Below, one piece after another: positions 54,880 to 63,380 of a stretch of 64,000 bases of DNA. The first letter of the stretch is position 1. Each line of letters opens with the position of its first letter. A program made the position numbers and the translations under genes. Source of the DNA: Microbacterium lacus (GTDB lineage Bacteria; Actinomycetota; Actinomycetes; Actinomycetales; Microbacteriaceae); the NCBI RefSeq assembly GCF_039531105.1, contig NZ_BAAAPK010000001.1, positions 744,001 to 808,000 of the forward strand, read 5' to 3'. The notes under the pieces were generated by a model. The model was not told where the DNA came from, made no database searches, and saw only the letters and a list, made by a program, of their open reading frames with translations.

Positions 54880-54998
54880 CCTTCCACAACTTCACAGACT
54901 CGCACGACCCCTCTCCACTAATGTGGAATCAATCCCCGTAGAAAACCGGTCGCAATCCAGCGCCCGGACGATCTACACGAATGTCCTAGGAGGACCCA

Positions 54999-56192
54999 GT
55001 GGCTAAGGCCAAGTTCGAGCGGACCAAGCCGCACGTAAACATCGGAACGATCGGTCACGTCGACCACGGCAAGACCACGCTCACCGCTGCCATCTCGAAG
55101 GTGCTCGCCGACAAGTACCCGTCGGCCACCAACGTGCAGCGTGACTTCGCGTCGATCGACTCCGCTCCCGAAGAGCGTCAGCGCGGTATCACGATCAACA
55201 TCTCCCACGTCGAGTACGAGACGCCGAAGCGCCACTACGCGCACGTCGACGCTCCCGGTCACGCCGACTACATCAAGAACATGATCACCGGTGCCGCCCA
55301 GATGGACGGCGCGATCCTCGTGGTCGCCGCGACCGACGGCCCGATGGCCCAGACGCGCGAGCACGTGCTGCTGGCCAAGCAGGTCGGCGTGCCGTACCTG
55401 CTGGTGGCGCTGAACAAGAGCGACATGGTCGACGACGAGGAGATCCTGGAGCTCGTCGAGCTCGAGGTCCGCGAGCTGCTGTCGTCGCAGGACTTCGACG
55501 GCGACAACGCCCCCGTCGTCCGCGTCTCGGGCCTGAAGGCGCTCGAGGGCGACGCCGAGTGGACCGAGAAGATCGTCGAGCTCATGGAGGCCGTCGACGC
55601 GTCCATCCCCGACCCGGTGCGTGACAAGGACAAGCCGTTCCTCATGCCCATCGAGGACGTCTTCACGATCACCGGTCGTGGCACGGTCGTCACGGGCCGC
55701 GCCGAGCGTGGCACGCTCGCGATCAACTCCGAGGTCGAGATCGTGGGTCTGCGCCCGACGCAGAAGACGATCGTCACCGGTATCGAGATGTTCCACAAGC
55801 AGCTCGACGAGGCGTGGGCCGGCGAGAACTGTGGTCTGCTCCTTCGCGGCACCAAGCGTGACGACGTCGAGCGCGGCCAGGTCGTCGTCAAGCCCGGTTC
55901 GGTCACCCCGCACACCAACTTCGAGGGCACGGCGTACATCCTGTCCAAGGAGGAGGGCGGCCGTCACAACCCGTTCTTCACGAACTACCGCCCGCAGTTC
56001 TACTTCCGCACCACCGACGTCACCGGCGTCATCACGCTGCCCGAGGGCACCGAGATGGTCATGCCCGGCGACACCACCGACATGACGGTCGAGCTGATCC
56101 AGCCCATCGCCATGGAAGAGGGCCTCGGCTACGCGATCCGTGAGGGTGGCCGCACCGTCGGCGCCGGCACGGTCACGAAGATCCTGAAGTAA
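54999..56192 (+). CDS. tuf: Elongation factor Tu
   Basis: A 397-residue GTPase that brings aminoacyl-tRNA to the ribosome. [14 protein letters not shown], the switch [14 protein letters not shown] and the C-terminal beta domains are complete. GTG start after a perfect AGGAGG. The 157-bp gap before it has room for its own promoter (TAATGT at 54919 is a weak -10 candidate). A UUCG-loop terminator follows. Confidence 0.99.
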   Translation: MAKAKFERTKPHVNIGTIGHVDHGKTTLTAAISKVLADKYPSATNVQRDFASIDSAPEERQRGITINISHVEYETPKRHYAHVDAPGHADYIKNMITGAAQMDGAILVVAATDGPMAQTREHVLLAKQVGVPYLLVALNKSDMVDDEEILELVELEVRELLSSQDFDGDNAPVVRVSGLKALEGDAEWTEKIVELMEAVDASIPDPVRDKDKPFLMPIEDVFTITGRGTVVTGRAERGTLAINSEVEIVGLRPTQKTIVTGIEMFHKQLDEAWAGENCGLLLRGTKRDDVERGQVVVKPGSVTPHTNFEGTAYILSKEEGGRHNPFFTNYRPQFYFRTTDVTGVITLPEGTEMVMPGDTTDMTVELIQPIAMEEGLGYAIREGGRTVGAGTVTKILK

Positions 56193-56211
56193 TACTCGCG
56201 ACACGCGATCG

Positions 56212-56245
56212 GAAGAGGGTCGGGCCTTCGGGCCCGGCCCTCTTC
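56212..56245 (+). terminator. tuf terminator
   Basis: A 15-bp stem with one G-T wobble closing on a UUCG tetraloop (GGGCC-TTCG-GGCCC core), 19 bp after the tuf stop. The stem ends in TCTTCT. Confidence 0.9.
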
Positions 56246-56280
56246 TGCGTCGTTCTCGGTGATTTCCGGGCCGCCCGCGT

Positions 56281-56286
56281 TACAGT
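56281..56286 (+). promoter_or_regulatory. -10 box of DUF4012 gene (leaderless)
   Basis: TACAGT with a 6-nt gap to the GTG at 56293. Confidence 0.55.
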
Positions 56287-56292
56287 TCCCCC

Positions 56293-58122
56293 GTGCCCGA
56301 AACACCGTCGAACGACGTGCTCATCGACGAGCCCGCTCCCCGTCGTCGTCGTCGGATCTGGCCGTGGGTGCTCGGATTCTTCGGGCTCATCGTCATCGTC
56401 CTGGTGGCCGCCGGCATCCTCGGTGCCCGCCTCTTCAGCGAGGCGATGGATGTGCGCGACGACCTCGAGGCGGCGAAGTCGCGCCTGGGCAACGTGACAG
56501 AACTCGTTCGCAGCGGGGACGCCGAGCAGTTCTCGGCGGTCGCCGCCGACGTGCTGACCTACACCTCGGATGCCGACCGCATCGTGCAGGGACCCCTCTG
56601 GCAGTACGCGTCGTGGGTGCCGTTCGTGGGGCAGAACGTCGCTGCGATCCGCGACACGACCGAGGCGACGCACATCCTCGTCCGCGACGCCCTGCCGGCG
56701 AGCTTCACCGTCCTCGGCGCGATGCAGCGCGAGAACATCCGTTTCGAAGGAGGTGGCTTCAACCTCGCGACCTTCCGTGGCGCGCTGGACGCCCTCCCGG
56801 CCGTCGATGCGGCGTTCACCGAGGCGAGCGTGAAGATCTCCGACATCGACCGTGACGCGCTCCTGCCGTTCGTCGACGACGCCGTCGGGCAGGTCATCGA
56901 CGTGATCGAACAGTCCGCGCCGATCGCCCATACGGCGACGGAAGTGCTGCCCACCGCGCTGAAGATGCTCGGCGAGGACGGACCGCGCACCTACCTGGTG
57001 ATCTTCCAGAACAACGCCGAGATCCGCGCGACCGGGGGTGAGGGTGCTGCGGCCGTCTACGTACGTGCCGACGGTGGCCGGATCACGCTGGAAGGGCTGA
57101 CCGGCTCGACCACGTTCGAGTCTCCGGGGCTCAGCGGCGTGCAGCACGTCGAGCTGCCCGCCGACACCCTCGCGCTCTACGACGACGAGTTCGCGCGGTT
57201 CTCGCAGAACTACACCAAGACACCCAACTTCCCGACGGCGGCGAAGCTGTTCCAGGGGATCGCCGCCAAGACCGGCTTCGCCGTCGACGGAGTGCTCTCC
57301 CTCGATCCGGTCGTCCTCGCCGACATCCTCTCCGTCACCGGGCCCGTGACGGTCGACGGCATCGAGATCACCGCCGACAACGCGGTGCAGGTTCTCCTGA
57401 GCGACACGTATCTGCGCTTCCCCGGAGACCAGGCTCCGGCCGACGCGTTCTTCGCGGCCACGTCGGCGACGGTCTTCCAGAAGCTCGTCGGAGGCGACTG
57501 GAACCTCATGGCGATGCTCGACGTCTTCGGCGCCGCGGGCGAGCAGCAGCGGCTGTACGGGTGGTTCACCCGCCCGGAGGAGGAGGTCGTCGCGCAGGAA
57601 CTCGGCATCGACGGCGCGATGACCTCGGACAACATCGACACCACCGAGGTGGGCATCTTCTTGAACGATGCCGCGGTCAGCAAGCTCGAGTACTACCTCT
57701 CCACGTCCATCGCCGTGACATGCGACGCGACGAATCGCACGGTCACGACGGCGATCACGATGACGAATTCCGTGGACCGCGACGACCTCACTTTCCACAT
57801 CCTGGCGCGGCGCTCGCCGACCTACGGCGGGTCGGGCACCTCGATGCTCCTGGACGTCCTCTACTTCGCGCCGCCGGGTGCGTCCATCACGAGCGTGAGT
57901 CCGGCATCGGGCGACGCGGAGGGCCTGGACCGAGCGAGCACCGAGGACGGCCGCAACGCTCAGAGCATCGCGATCCTGCTCGATCGCGGCCAGACCCGCA
58001 CCGTGTCGTACACCAGCGTGCTTCCCGAGGGGCCGCTCGGTCCGCTGTCCGTCCGCTACAGCCCGACGGTCACCGACACGCCGATCACGATCGATCAGGG
58101 CTGCGCGGCGCTCACGCCGTAG
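56293..58122 (+). CDS. DUF4012 domain membrane protein
   Basis: A 609-residue protein with a basic cytoplasmic start (PRRRRRIWPW), one membrane span (about 30-52) and a large external part. The helical segment DLEAAKSRLGNVTEL and the core LVIFQNNAEIRATGG (about 233-247) mark DUF4012. In actinobacteria DUF4012 genes sit with exopolysaccharide or cell-surface glycan genes, as here, next to a convergent glycosyltransferase and a sugar transferase. Molecular role unknown. Its 3' end overlaps the glycosyltransferase gene by 11 bp tail to tail. Confidence 0.9.
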   Translation: MPETPSNDVLIDEPAPRRRRRIWPWVLGFFGLIVIVLVAAGILGARLFSEAMDVRDDLEAAKSRLGNVTELVRSGDAEQFSAVAADVLTYTSDADRIVQGPLWQYASWVPFVGQNVAAIRDTTEATHILVRDALPASFTVLGAMQRENIRFEGGGFNLATFRGALDALPAVDAAFTEASVKISDIDRDALLPFVDDAVGQVIDVIEQSAPIAHTATEVLPTALKMLGEDGPRTYLVIFQNNAEIRATGGEGAAAVYVRADGGRITLEGLTGSTTFESPGLSGVQHVELPADTLALYDDEFARFSQNYTKTPNFPTAAKLFQGIAAKTGFAVDGVLSLDPVVLADILSVTGPVTVDGIEITADNAVQVLLSDTYLRFPGDQAPADAFFAATSATVFQKLVGGDWNLMAMLDVFGAAGEQQRLYGWFTRPEEEVVAQELGIDGAMTSDNIDTTEVGIFLNDAAVSKLEYYLSTSIAVTCDATNRTVTTAITMTNSVDRDDLTFHILARRSPTYGGSGTSMLLDVLYFAPPGASITSVSPASGDAEGLDRASTEDGRNAQSIAILLDRGQTRTVSYTSVLPEGPLGPLSVRYSPTVTDTPITIDQGCAALTP

Positions 58123-59248
58123 AACGCGGCACTGTCGCCCCGGCGGACGGGGCGACGTGCGGACTCATCCACTCCCGCAGCGCCCGGTCGAAGACCGTCG
58201 CGTCGAAGTGCTCGGCGTGGGCGGAGATCGCTTCCGGGCGCAGACCGGCGCACGCGGCGGCGGCCGCCCGGATCTCGGCGGGGGAGGACGGGTCGAACAG
58301 CGCGCCGCCCACGCCGGCGCGGACCGACTCGCCGGCGCCGCCGATCCGATTCGCCATCACCGGCGTCCCGGACGCCATCGCCTCCACGGCGACGAGACCG
58401 AAGTCCTCGACCGGCGGGAAGACGAACAGGCGCGCGCGCCGCATCAGGGCGAACACGAGCGCGTCGCTCGGCTGAACCAGCAGCCGCACCGGGACGTCCG
58501 CGACCGCCGCCATCGCACGCAGCTGCTCTTCGAGCGGGCCGTGACCGGCCAGGACCACCGGCAGCCCCAGCAGCTCTCCCGTCCGCACCACGACATCGAG
58601 GCGCTTGTACGGGATGAACCGGGAGACACCCAGGATGAAGTCCGTGGGCAGCGTGTCCAGCGCCCGGCGCTCGGCATCCGTCAGCTCTCGCTCCCACCGC
58701 CCGCTGCGGATGTGCGCGACCTCGACCGGCGGGTGGATCACGGTCGCCTCACGCCCCCACGCGCGCTCGATGCGGTCGGCGACGAACCGGCTGTTCGCCG
58801 CGAGCCGCGTCGCTTCCTGGGCCGCGCGCCGGTCGATCGCGCGCAGCGGGGGTCCGGCCAGGCGTGCGGCCAGGTTGTCGCCGCGCGCATCGAGCTCCGG
58901 AGCCCACAGGTAGCGCGCCGGCGTGTGGACATAGACGTACTTCGGCACGTCGGGTCCGACGTTGACGTGGTGTGCGAACGCGTGCGAGCTCACCAGCGCC
59001 CAGTCGTAGCCGTGCCGCGGAACGCGCCACGTCGGCGGCATGAGCGGGAGGGCGAGGGCTTTGCGTCGGCGCAGCGGCGTCCGTGCGAGCCACGTCTCGC
59101 GCACCCGCCGGGAGCCGTAGCGCTGCGGCGCATCGTTCCAGAGGCACAGCATGTCGGCATCCGGGTACAGCCCCGCGAGTCGGTCGAGCACGCGCTCGGC
59201 GCCGCCGGTCTGCTCGATCCACTCGCTGACGAGCAGGCCCCGGCTCAT
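58112..59248 (-). CDS. Glycosyltransferase family 4 protein
   Basis: A 378-residue GT-B enzyme. The N-terminal acceptor domain has the GGAERV motif (about 15-20). The C-terminal nucleotide-sugar domain has FILGVSRFIPYKRLDVVV and the EX7E-type VEDFGLVAVEAMASGTPVM. It probably adds a sugar (mannose-like by family trend, not proven) to a lipid-linked glycan. Its ATG overlaps the stop of the sugar-transferase gene by 4 bp, so they act in sequence. Confidence 0.92.
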   Translation of the reverse strand: MSRGLLVSEWIEQTGGAERVLDRLAGLYPDADMLCLWNDAPQRYGSRRVRETWLARTPLRRRKALALPLMPPTWRVPRHGYDWALVSSHAFAHHVNVGPDVPKYVYVHTPARYLWAPELDARGDNLAARLAGPPLRAIDRRAAQEATRLAANSRFVADRIERAWGREATVIHPPVEVAHIRSGRWERELTDAERRALDTLPTDFILGVSRFIPYKRLDVVVRTGELLGLPVVLAGHGPLEEQLRAMAAVADVPVRLLVQPSDALVFALMRRARLFVFPPVEDFGLVAVEAMASGTPVMANRIGGAGESVRAGVGGALFDPSSPAEIRAAAAACAGLRPEAISAHAEHFDATVFDRALREWMSPHVAPSAGATVPRSTA

Positions 59249-60777
59249 GCGGCGGTGTTTCCGGGTGCGAGGGCCGCGCGGGCGGTCTTGAACAGGATCA
59301 CCACGTCGCCGACGAGCGTCCAGTTCTCGACGTAGGAGAGGTCCAGCCGAACCGACTCCTCCCATGACAGGGTCGAGCGGCCGCTGATCTGCCAGAGTCC
59401 GGTGATGCCGGGCTTGACCATGAACCGGCGGTGCACGTGATCCGCGTAGCGCTCGACCTCCCGGGGGAGCGAGGGCCGCGGGCCCACGAGCGACATCGAG
59501 CCGGCCAGGACGTTGATCAGCTGCGGGAGCTCGTCCAGGCTGTAGCGGCGCAGGAACCTGCCGAGGTTCGTCACGCGCGGATCCTCGACCATCTTGAACA
59601 GGACTTCGTTGCCGGCATCCCGCTGCGGTTCGAGCTCCGGCAGCAGGTCCTCGGCGTTCGCGACCATCGTGCGGAACTTCAGCAGTCCGAACTCGCGACC
59701 GTCGCGGCCGACGCGGACCTGACGGAACAGGGCGGGGCCGGGGGAGGTCGAACGGATGCCGATCGCGATCGCCAGCAGGAGGGGGCTGAGCACCACCAGT
59801 CCGATCGCGGACAGCAGAACGTCCAGACCCCGCTTCGCGAGCCGCTGGCCCTTGCTGTAGCGCGGAGTTTCGACGTGGATGAGCGGCAGACCCGCGACGG
59901 GTCGCGTCTGGATGCGGGGGCCGACGACATCGATGATGCTGGGCGCCAGGACGAGGTGCTGGCGCCCCGCCTCGAGCTGCCACGAGATGCGCTTGACCAC
60001 GGACGGCGGCAGCTCGTCCGTGCTGGAGATCGCCACGGTGTCGGCGTGCACGGCCGTCAGGGCCTCCGAGATCGACAGGACCGAGCCGACGATCGGGATG
60101 TCGGTGCCGCGCACCGTCCCGCCGGGGACCGCGAGCGGCACGCACGCCCCCACGACGAGGTAGCCGGCGCTGGGGGAGCGGCGCAGCGCGTCCCCGATCT
60201 GCGCGACCGAGCTCTCGGAGCCGACGAGGACCACGCGGGCGCTGAACTCCCCGCGGGCACGCTTGACCACGAGCCACTGACGCCAGAGCCATCGCTCGAG
60301 CAGGAGGAACAGCATCCCGAGCGGGAAGGCGATCAGGAGGTAGCCCCGGGCGACGTCCACGCGCAGCAGGAAGGCGAGGATCGCGATGATGCCGAACAGG
60401 CGCACGCTCACCGAGATGATGCGGATGTACTCGGTCGAGCCGGTGCCGATCGTGCGGTCGCTGCGCGAGTCCACGAGGCTGAGCGCCCACATCCACGCCA
60501 CCACGAGCAGCGCGGAGAAGAACCAGTAGGACACGACGCTCAAGCGCGAGTCCTCGCGGATGGAGACCTGTGCGTTGCCCAGGCCGAACCAGGCGATCTG
60601 CGTGCCGAACGCGACGACGATGAGCGCCGCCAGATCGCTCAGCCACAACCGCACGGTGTAGCGCGAGCGCCAGTCGGGCGCGGGTGCGCCGACCAGCCCT
60701 CCTGGTGCGTGCGTCATGCGCATCGGATTTCGTTCTGCCGTCGGCGACGTCGCCGAACGGACGACAGTGGTCGCCAC
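59245..60777 (-). CDS. Polyprenyl-phosphate sugar-phosphate transferase (WbaP/CpsE-like)
   Basis: A 510-residue initiating enzyme for exopolysaccharide. Four N-terminal membrane spans, a CoA-binding-like middle domain (ARVVLVGSESSVAQIGDALR) and the C-terminal bacterial sugar transferase domain, with KRGLDVLLSAIGLVVLSPLL, FRTMVANAEDL and SLVGPRPSLPREVERY. It transfers a sugar-1-phosphate to undecaprenyl phosphate. I chose the GTG at 60777 because AAAGGGGA stands just before it; ATGs at 60723 and 60717 lack a ribosome site. Confidence 0.93.
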   Translation of the reverse strand: MATTVVRSATSPTAERNPMRMTHAPGGLVGAPAPDWRSRYTVRLWLSDLAALIVVAFGTQIAWFGLGNAQVSIREDSRLSVVSYWFFSALLVVAWMWALSLVDSRSDRTIGTGSTEYIRIISVSVRLFGIIAILAFLLRVDVARGYLLIAFPLGMLFLLLERWLWRQWLVVKRARGEFSARVVLVGSESSVAQIGDALRRSPSAGYLVVGACVPLAVPGGTVRGTDIPIVGSVLSISEALTAVHADTVAISSTDELPPSVVKRISWQLEAGRQHLVLAPSIIDVVGPRIQTRPVAGLPLIHVETPRYSKGQRLAKRGLDVLLSAIGLVVLSPLLLAIAIGIRSTSPGPALFRQVRVGRDGREFGLLKFRTMVANAEDLLPELEPQRDAGNEVLFKMVEDPRVTNLGRFLRRYSLDELPQLINVLAGSMSLVGPRPSLPREVERYADHVHRRFMVKPGITGLWQISGRSTLSWEESVRLDLSYVENWTLVGDVVILFKTARAALAPGNTAA

Positions 60778-60988
60778 GATTCCCCTTTCGCGGCGAAGAC
60801 CGCCCGAAGGAGGTGCGCATCGCGTGCGTCCCCAGAACACACGCGGCGTTCGCCGCAGTGGGGCCATTCTGCCACCGATCGGGGGAATCCGTCCCTCAGG
60901 ATTCGCATAGGTGCTCCGCTCTTCCCTCAGGCGCGGCGGACGGACAGACTGGGGGCGCGCGACGTGGCGCCGACCGGAAGGGATCAGC

Positions 60989-61204
60989 ATGGGCATCGAC
61001 GACCTGGTGAATCAGGGCAAGGACTTCCTCGAGCAGAACAAGGACAAGATCGCGGAGGCCCTGGGCAGCGAGCAGGCCGAGAACGTCAGTGACGGAGCCC
61101 TCGACGCGGCCGCGGAGTTCGTGAAGAAGGTCGCGCCCGAGAGCGCCCACGGCACGGTCGACGACGTGCGCGACAACATCGACAAGAGCATCGGTACCGA
61201 GTAG
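60989..61204 (+). CDS. MT0933-like antitoxin
   Basis: A 71-residue protein. GIDDLVNQGKDFLEQNKDKI and the alternating ALGSEQAENVSDGALDAAAE pattern match the small MT0933/Rv0909-like antitoxin family of actinobacteria. Start chosen behind GGAAGGGA; an in-frame upstream ATG at 60911 gives an unrelated tail. No toxin gene (normally adjacent, SRPBCC-like) is seen, so it is an orphan or has another role. A repeat array follows. Confidence 0.8.
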   Translation: MGIDDLVNQGKDFLEQNKDKIAEALGSEQAENVSDGALDAAAEFVKKVAPESAHGTVDDVRDNIDKSIGTE

Positions 61205-61230
61205 CCCCGCTTTCTCCCTTTCTCTCTCCC

Positions 61231-61422
61231 TCCCGTCGAGGTGGTGGGTCTCCCGCCGAGATGGTGGGTTTCCCGTCGAGGTGGTGGGTTTCCCGCCGAG
61301 ATGGTGGGTTTCCCGTCGAGGCGGTGGGTCTCCCGTCGAGGTGGTGCACGCCATCTCGGCGCGAAGGGGACCACTTCGGGGAAAAGGGGACCATCTCGGC
61401 GGGAAGGGGACCATCTCGGCGG
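61231..61422. repeat. Converging 20-bp inverted-repeat array 2
   Basis: Six forward units from 61231 with exact 20-bp spacing (consensus TCCCGCCGAGATGGTGGGTT, with GTCGAG/GTGG variants alternating) run into GGTGCACGCC. Four reverse units follow to 61422 (core CCATCTCGGCGGGAAGGGGA). It fills most of the 305-bp gap between the antitoxin and the AbiEi-like gene. Same family as arrays 1 and 3. Confidence 0.95.
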
Positions 61423-61509
61423 TTCCTCCCCAGGGGCCCCCGACGGCGCACTCCCCACAGATCGCGGACGGGGCGCCCCGCGCGACCGCGCTCGCGTCAC
61501 AGTGTGTGG

Positions 61510-62475
61510 GTGACCGGCATCCCGAATCGAGCGCTCCTCGTCACCCGCACCCGCGCCGAGCGCGAGCGCGGGCTGGATTACGGCGGGGTCGCGGGGGACG
61601 GGCTCATGCGGCTCCGTCCGGGTGTGCGCGTGCACGCGGCGGATTGGGAGCGGCTGTACGGCGAGGCCCGGCTGCGGACGCTCGCTCACGCCGTCGCCCT
61701 GCGGACGGAGAGCCCGCGGGCGACGAACTCGCACACGACGGCCGCGGCGATCCACGGCCTTCCCCTGTTCCGCACGCGCGCGGATCGCGTCCACCTGACG
61801 ATTCCCGGCCCGAGCAGCCGACATGACAGTCCCGACGTCGTCCGCCACCACCTCCCCCTGAGTGAGGCGGATGTCGAGATCATCGACGGACTGCGAGTCA
61901 CGACCCTCAGCCGGACGGTCTACGACGTCATCCGGATGACCTCGCTGGAGGCGGGCGTGTCCTGCTTCGACGCGGCCCTCCGCCAGGTCGCGTGGGACGA
62001 CGACACGCGTGAGTACGACGCGGTCGCCGCGGCGGGCTTCCGCCAGGGCGTGCTCGACCGGATCATCGCGCACACCGGTGCCCGCGGCATCCGTCACGCG
62101 CGCTTCGTCACCGACTTCGCCGACGGACGCGCGCACCTGCCCGGCGAGAGTGTCAGTCGCCTGTGGATGTGGCAGCTCGGGATGCCGGACCCTGAGCTGC
62201 AGCGGAGGGTCGAACTGGACATCGGCGGACTTGCGTTGCTCGATTTCGCGTGGCCCGCCCTCGGCCGGTGGGCGGAATTCGACGGCGCGGTCAAGTACAC
62301 CGACCCGGGAATGCTCGCAGGCCGGTCCGCGGATGAGGTTCGTCACCTGCAGAACGCGCGGGAGGATGCCGTCCGCCGCGCGACCGGCTGGGAAGTGAGT
62401 CGCTGGGGCTGGGATCAGGCGCCGAGCTTCGCGTCCTTCGCCGCGCTCATGCGTCGGCTGCGCTTCACGATCTGA
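61510..62475 (+). CDS. AbiEi-like protein with PD-(D/E)XK nuclease-type C-terminus
   Basis: A 321-residue protein of a common actinobacterial type. The N-terminal half (GLMRLRPGVRVHAADWERL, then NSHTTAAAIHGLPL and RVTTLSRTVYDVIR) matches AbiEi-family antitoxins. The C-terminal half has the DUF559/Vsr-like nuclease core: GESVSRLWMW, LLDFAWPALGRWAEFDGAVKY with acidic and Lys residues in PD-(D/E)XK order. Family members are uncharacterised; DNA nicking or a toxin-antitoxin role is possible. GTG at 61510 preceded by a weak CACAGT -10. It is bracketed by repeat arrays on both sides. Confidence 0.8.
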   Translation: MTGIPNRALLVTRTRAERERGLDYGGVAGDGLMRLRPGVRVHAADWERLYGEARLRTLAHAVALRTESPRATNSHTTAAAIHGLPLFRTRADRVHLTIPGPSSRHDSPDVVRHHLPLSEADVEIIDGLRVTTLSRTVYDVIRMTSLEAGVSCFDAALRQVAWDDDTREYDAVAAAGFRQGVLDRIIAHTGARGIRHARFVTDFADGRAHLPGESVSRLWMWQLGMPDPELQRRVELDIGGLALLDFAWPALGRWAEFDGAVKYTDPGMLAGRSADEVRHLQNAREDAVRRATGWEVSRWGWDQAPSFASFAALMRRLRFTI

Positions 62476-62499
62476 CCGCTGTCCCCGCCCCGCCTCGCG

Positions 62500-62670
62500 C
62501 CGAGGTGGTTGCTTCTGCCCCGAGATGGCCATTCTTCCCCCGAGATGGTTGTTCTTCCCCCGAGATGGTCTGCACGATCTCGAGGGGAAACCCACCATCT
62601 CGCGGGGAAACCCACCATCTCGGCGAGAAACCCACCATCTCGGCGGGAAACCCACCATCTCGCGAGGGGG
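62500..62670. repeat. Converging 20-bp inverted-repeat array 3
   Basis: Three to four forward units (CCGAGATGGTTGTTCTTCCC type, 62500-62567), a centre CTGCACGATC, then four reverse units (ACCATCTCGGCGGGAAACCC type) to 62670. The 20-bp period is again exact. It lies 24 bp after the AbiEi-like stop and 30 bp before the rpsJ promoter. Confidence 0.93.
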
Positions 62671-62701
62671 GGCGCGGGGTGGAAACGCGACACGCCCGAG
62701 T

Positions 62702-62730
62702 TTGCGACACGCCCGGGGTGCACGTAGACT
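62702..62730 (+). promoter_or_regulatory. Promoter of the S10 operon
   Basis: TTGCGA (62702-62707) and TAGACT (62725-62730) with a 17-bp spacer. GCGACACGCCCG is directly repeated at 62687 and 62704 around the -35. Start of transcription expected near 62737. Confidence 0.65.
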
Positions 62731-62736
62731 AGTGAA

Positions 62737-63063
62737 GTTCCACACTCCGGGCCCCTTCGGGCGTGCCCGGATCACTGCCAGGCAGTGCATAGGCGGCGCG
62801 AGAGCGCAGGGTCCTAGGCCGCAGGCAGGAGAACGAAACTTCCCACACCAGCATCCCGGAGACGGGAGCGCATCCGTGCGCGGGCGGGCGGGGGAACCGG
62901 AGGCTTCGGCCGTCGGGTTGACAGCAGAACAGTGGTGCAGCATCACCGCCGCAAGACGGTGAGCGAAGTGCCCAGGGCGAGGGAAGAACCCTTCCACGCC
63001 TTCGTGCGTCCAATGCGGTTCGGATCCCGAGCACGTAAGACGCGTAAAGAGAGAGAGCAGACA
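62737..63063 (+). ncRNA. Long structured rpsJ leader RNA (candidate cis-regulator)
   Basis: About 327 nt without a gene, holding many small stems: TCCGGGC/GCCCGGA (62746-62771), CACTGCC/GGCAGTG (62773-62787), GCGC-GAGA-GCGC (62796-62807), CCC-GGAGAC-GGG, GCGCA-TCCG-TGCGC, GGC-TTCG-GCC and CACCG/CGGTG. In E. coli the S10 leader binds L4 for feedback control; this one is different in sequence, and I cannot match it to a known family. Coordinates of both ends are estimates. Confidence 0.5.
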
Positions 63064-63372
63064 ATGGCGGGACAGAAGATCCGCATTCGCCTGAAGTCGT
63101 ACGATCACGCCGGCCTGGACTCGTCGGCCCGCAAGATCGTCGACACCGTGACCCGTGCCGGTGCCACGGTCGTGGGCCCCGTGCCCCTGCCGACCGAGAA
63201 GAACGTGATCTGCGTGATCCGTTCCCCGCACAAGTACAAGGACAGCCGCGAGCACTTCGAGATGCGCACCCACAAGCGTCTGATCGACATCATCGACCCG
63301 ACGCCCAAGGCCGTCGACTCGCTGATGCGCCTCGATCTGCCGGCTGACGTCAACATCGAGATCAAGCTCTGA
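63064..63372 (+). CDS. rpsJ: 30S ribosomal protein S10
   Basis: A 102-residue protein, full length ([15 protein letters not shown] start, [17 protein letters not shown] core). First gene of the S10 operon; also the NusE transcription antitermination factor. rplC starts 8 bp after its stop. Confidence 0.99.
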   Translation: MAGQKIRIRLKSYDHAGLDSSARKIVDTVTRAGATVVGPVPLPTEKNVICVIRSPHKYKDSREHFEMRTHKRLIDIIDPTPKAVDSLMRLDLPADVNIEIKL

Positions 63373-63380
63373 GGTCCGAC

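Noticed and set aside
61231..61513. Reading frames through the 20-bp arrays encoding PRWWVSRRDGGFPAEMVG-like proteins
   Set aside because: They are the translation of the repeat in several frames on both strands, with ATG contributed by GAGATGG in each unit; no ribosome site or independent content.
62918..62923. A second rpsJ promoter from the perfect TTGACA
   Set aside because: No TANNNT hexamer stands 16-18 bp downstream (CATCAC is found), so the better promoter is at 62702-62730.
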